7,450 bases of DNA from Alistipes sp. Lineage in GTDB: Bacteria > Bacteroidota > Bacteroidia > Bacteroidales > Rikenellaceae. Below the pieces are notes generated by a model that was not told where the DNA came from, searched no databases, and saw nothing but the letters and a program-made list of their open reading frames with translations. Below are positions 6,384 through 7,450 of the stretch, piece by piece; position 1 is the stretch's first letter, and every line of letters begins with the position of its first letter. Both the position numbers and the translations under genes were made by a program. The stretch spans positions 1 through 7,450 of the forward strand of contig JAHZDG010000059.1 in the NCBI GenBank assembly GCA_019422485.1, in the 5' to 3' direction.

Positions 6384-6413
6384 CTTTTCAGTGCTTGCGA
6401 TGCGGGGAATTTT
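6364..6413. repeat. Spaced perfect inverted repeat upstream of the Crp/Fnr gene
   Basis: AAAATTCCCC at 6364-6373 and GGGGAATTTT at 6404-6413 are exact reverse complements; one more G-C pair (6374/6403) extends the stem, leaving about 28 nt between. The arm centres are 40 bp apart. On the minus strand the second arm runs on into six T, so it could be the terminator of the transcript coming from DPP III. Its first arm also lies between the -33 and -7 elements of the regulator's probable promoter, which would fit an operator. Confidence 0.7.
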
Positions 6414-6729
6414 GCGTATGAGATCAGTTTTTCGTTCGATTCTGCACGTATCGCCGGAGTTTGGCTCCTCGGCCGGGATCAACGCCTCTGCCGGGCATGC
6501 AGGAACGGCTTCGTGAAGGACTCCTCCTTCCGTGAAACGTTTGCCGAAAATCCGCTGCGGACATTGACCGGAAAGCAACGTGAACCGAAGATCAATTCTT
6601 TGTTATCCTCTATCCGGAGCCTTCCGTCACGTTTCGTCGTCGATCCTCCGTGAACCTGGGACCTTTAGCTGTCACCGGCTGTTGTTGAACCGGGTGGCGG
6701 GCACCGCGGTTTCAGCGGATGCAGCAGGA

Positions 6730-7450
6730 TCAGTTCACCGAAGGCAGGAACGAATATTCCTTGGAGTATTCGAGCATTTGCCCGGCGTAGTCGTCGGTAT
6801 ATTCGAGCAACACATCAATAATCTGGCCATTCTCCATGACCGGCTTATAAATCGGGTTGACAAATCCGCTGTAAGGCTCGAGGTTCAGTTTGGCATAACG
6901 TTCCAGCACTTCGGCATGGAGGGTCGGATCGACTTTCACTCCGTAAGTTTCGACCAGAGCGCGTCCGGCTTCGTAGTCGCCTTCGCTCTTGATGCGCTGG
7001 ATTTCTCGCAACAGGTCGCCGAACAGGCCGCGCAACTTCTGGTAGTCGTTTACGACAAAGTAGGTTTTATTGTTTTTGACTACCTTTTCAATGACTTTGC
7101 CTTCGCCTTTTTCATAGCACCATTCGGCGATCAGTTTGCGGTTGCGCATGTGGGCTTCTTCGACATCTTTGCCCGGTTGGATGCGGGTCAGCTGAGTCAT
7201 CAGCCCATTCAGAATATAGGTGGCGTATTCCGCCTTGGCAACATCGAACGAGGGTACCAGGCCCAATTCGACCAATTTCGGATCGCCCAGATAGTAGAGC
7301 GCAAACAGGTCGGCACGGGCTTCTTCGAGGGTCGAGCCGTAGTTTTTCAGCGCATCCGACTGTACGCCCGGAGCCAGCTGTCCCGAACCGTGGCCGAGAC
7401 ATTCGTGCAGGTCGGTATGCAGGTCGTCGCCCAGGCTGCCGAATTTCTTT
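6730..7450 (-). CDS. Dipeptidyl peptidase III (M49), C-terminal part, 5' end outside the window
   Basis: Zinc exopeptidase that removes dipeptides from the N-terminus of short peptides. The frame is open from the right edge, so 239 C-terminal residues are seen of a protein that is normally around 650-700. The zinc motif HECLGH is encoded at 7407-7390 and followed by GSGQ; the second conserved motif, EEARAD, lies at 7326-7309 and supplies the third zinc ligand (the second Glu). The cysteine in HECLGH is known from the Bacteroides enzyme; human DPP III has HELLGH. The C-terminus ends EYSKEYSFLPSVN. No start is visible; an internal TTG at 7275 is not one because the family motifs lie upstream of it. 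Members in Bacteroidetes are often mislabelled dihydrofolate reductase. Confidence 0.93.
   Translation of the reverse strand, partial: KKFGSLGDDLHTDLHECLGHGSGQLAPGVQSDALKNYGSTLEEARADLFALYYLGDPKLVELGLVPSFDVAKAEYATYILNGLMTQLTRIQPGKDVEEAHMRNRKLIAEWCYEKGEGKVIEKVVKNNKTYFVVNDYQKLRGLFGDLLREIQRIKSEGDYEAGRALVETYGVKVDPTLHAEVLERYAKLNLEPYSGFVNPIYKPVMENGQIIDVLLEYTDDYAGQMLEYSKEYSFLPSVN

Larger units (their letters stand above)
6290..6729. other. 440-bp intergenic region without a supported gene
   Basis: Open frames exist on both strands (6348-6653 plus, 101 codons; 6294-6578 minus, 94 codons). Neither shows a domain, a signal or family resemblance that I recognise, and they overlap each other and the regulator's promoter. 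What can be seen: a likely promoter and a spaced inverted repeat at 6353-6413, a short perfect hairpin GAAGGA-CTCC-TCCTTC at about 6515-6530, and CGTGAA repeated four times (6512, 6531, 6579, 6649). No T-run terminator directly follows DPP III. The region may be its long 3' untranslated region, house a small RNA, or be a decayed gene. Confidence 0.6.

Noticed and set aside
6294..6578. Minus-strand frame of 94 codons ending 4 bp before the Crp/Fnr ATG
   Set aside because: Composition is rich in Cys, Pro and Arg without a domain, and it reads through the spaced inverted repeat and the likely promoter. Probably chance.
6348..6653. Plus-strand frame of 101 codons (MVEDTKNS...) in the intergenic region
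   Set aside because: No recognisable family or signal, it overlaps a minus-strand frame of similar length and the regulator's promoter, and its start lacks a promoter. A real small gene is not excluded but cannot be supported.
6512..6654. Four CGTGAA hexamers, possible iterons or binding sites
   Set aside because: Irregular spacing (19, 48 and 70 bp) and only six bases shared; no origin or CRISPR-like regularity.

Overview
The window looks like a chromosomal housekeeping segment from a member of the Bacteroidota, most likely the Bacteroidales. Three things point there. The tRNA-Gln promoter is a textbook Bacteroides-type element (TTTG, spacer, TAnnTTTG). Strong Shine-Dalgarno sequences are absent. 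The proteins resemble that phylum's versions: a DPP5-type S9 peptidase and a DPP III with the HECLGH zinc motif. A relative of Alistipes or another Rikenellaceae is a guess from base composition and peptidase content only.

Layout, left to right. Positions 14-47 hold a perfect palindromic terminator. Next, on the minus strand, comes a dipeptidyl-peptidase 5-like lipoprotein peptidase (80-2212), with a NUDIX hydrolase (2327-2953) upstream of it. Only 10 bp away, and divergent, starts pyrE (2964-3599, plus strand), followed by a small SRPBCC-fold protein (3625-4035). A bidirectional terminator (4069-4110) separates this pair from the minus-strand block: tRNA-Gln(UUG) (4109-4179) with its own promoter, the Kdo transferase waaA (4285-5538), a Crp/Fnr-family regulator (5621-6289) with its own terminator, and the C-terminal part of dipeptidyl peptidase III (6730 to the window edge). 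The 440 bp between the regulator and DPP III (6290-6729) hold no gene I can support. They do contain a spaced perfect inverted repeat and a likely promoter for the regulator.

The genes are mostly functionally independent: pyrimidine synthesis (pyrE), lipopolysaccharide inner core (waaA), translation (tRNA-Gln), nucleotide or related hydrolysis (NUDIX), and two unrelated dipeptidyl peptidases at the two ends, which fits a peptide-using lifestyle. I see no mobile element, CRISPR array, defence cassette or other clear accessory system. The most interesting details are regulatory: the overlapping divergent NUDIX/pyrE start region, the terminator that runs into the end of the tRNA, and the unexplained 440-bp gap beside the Crp/Fnr gene.
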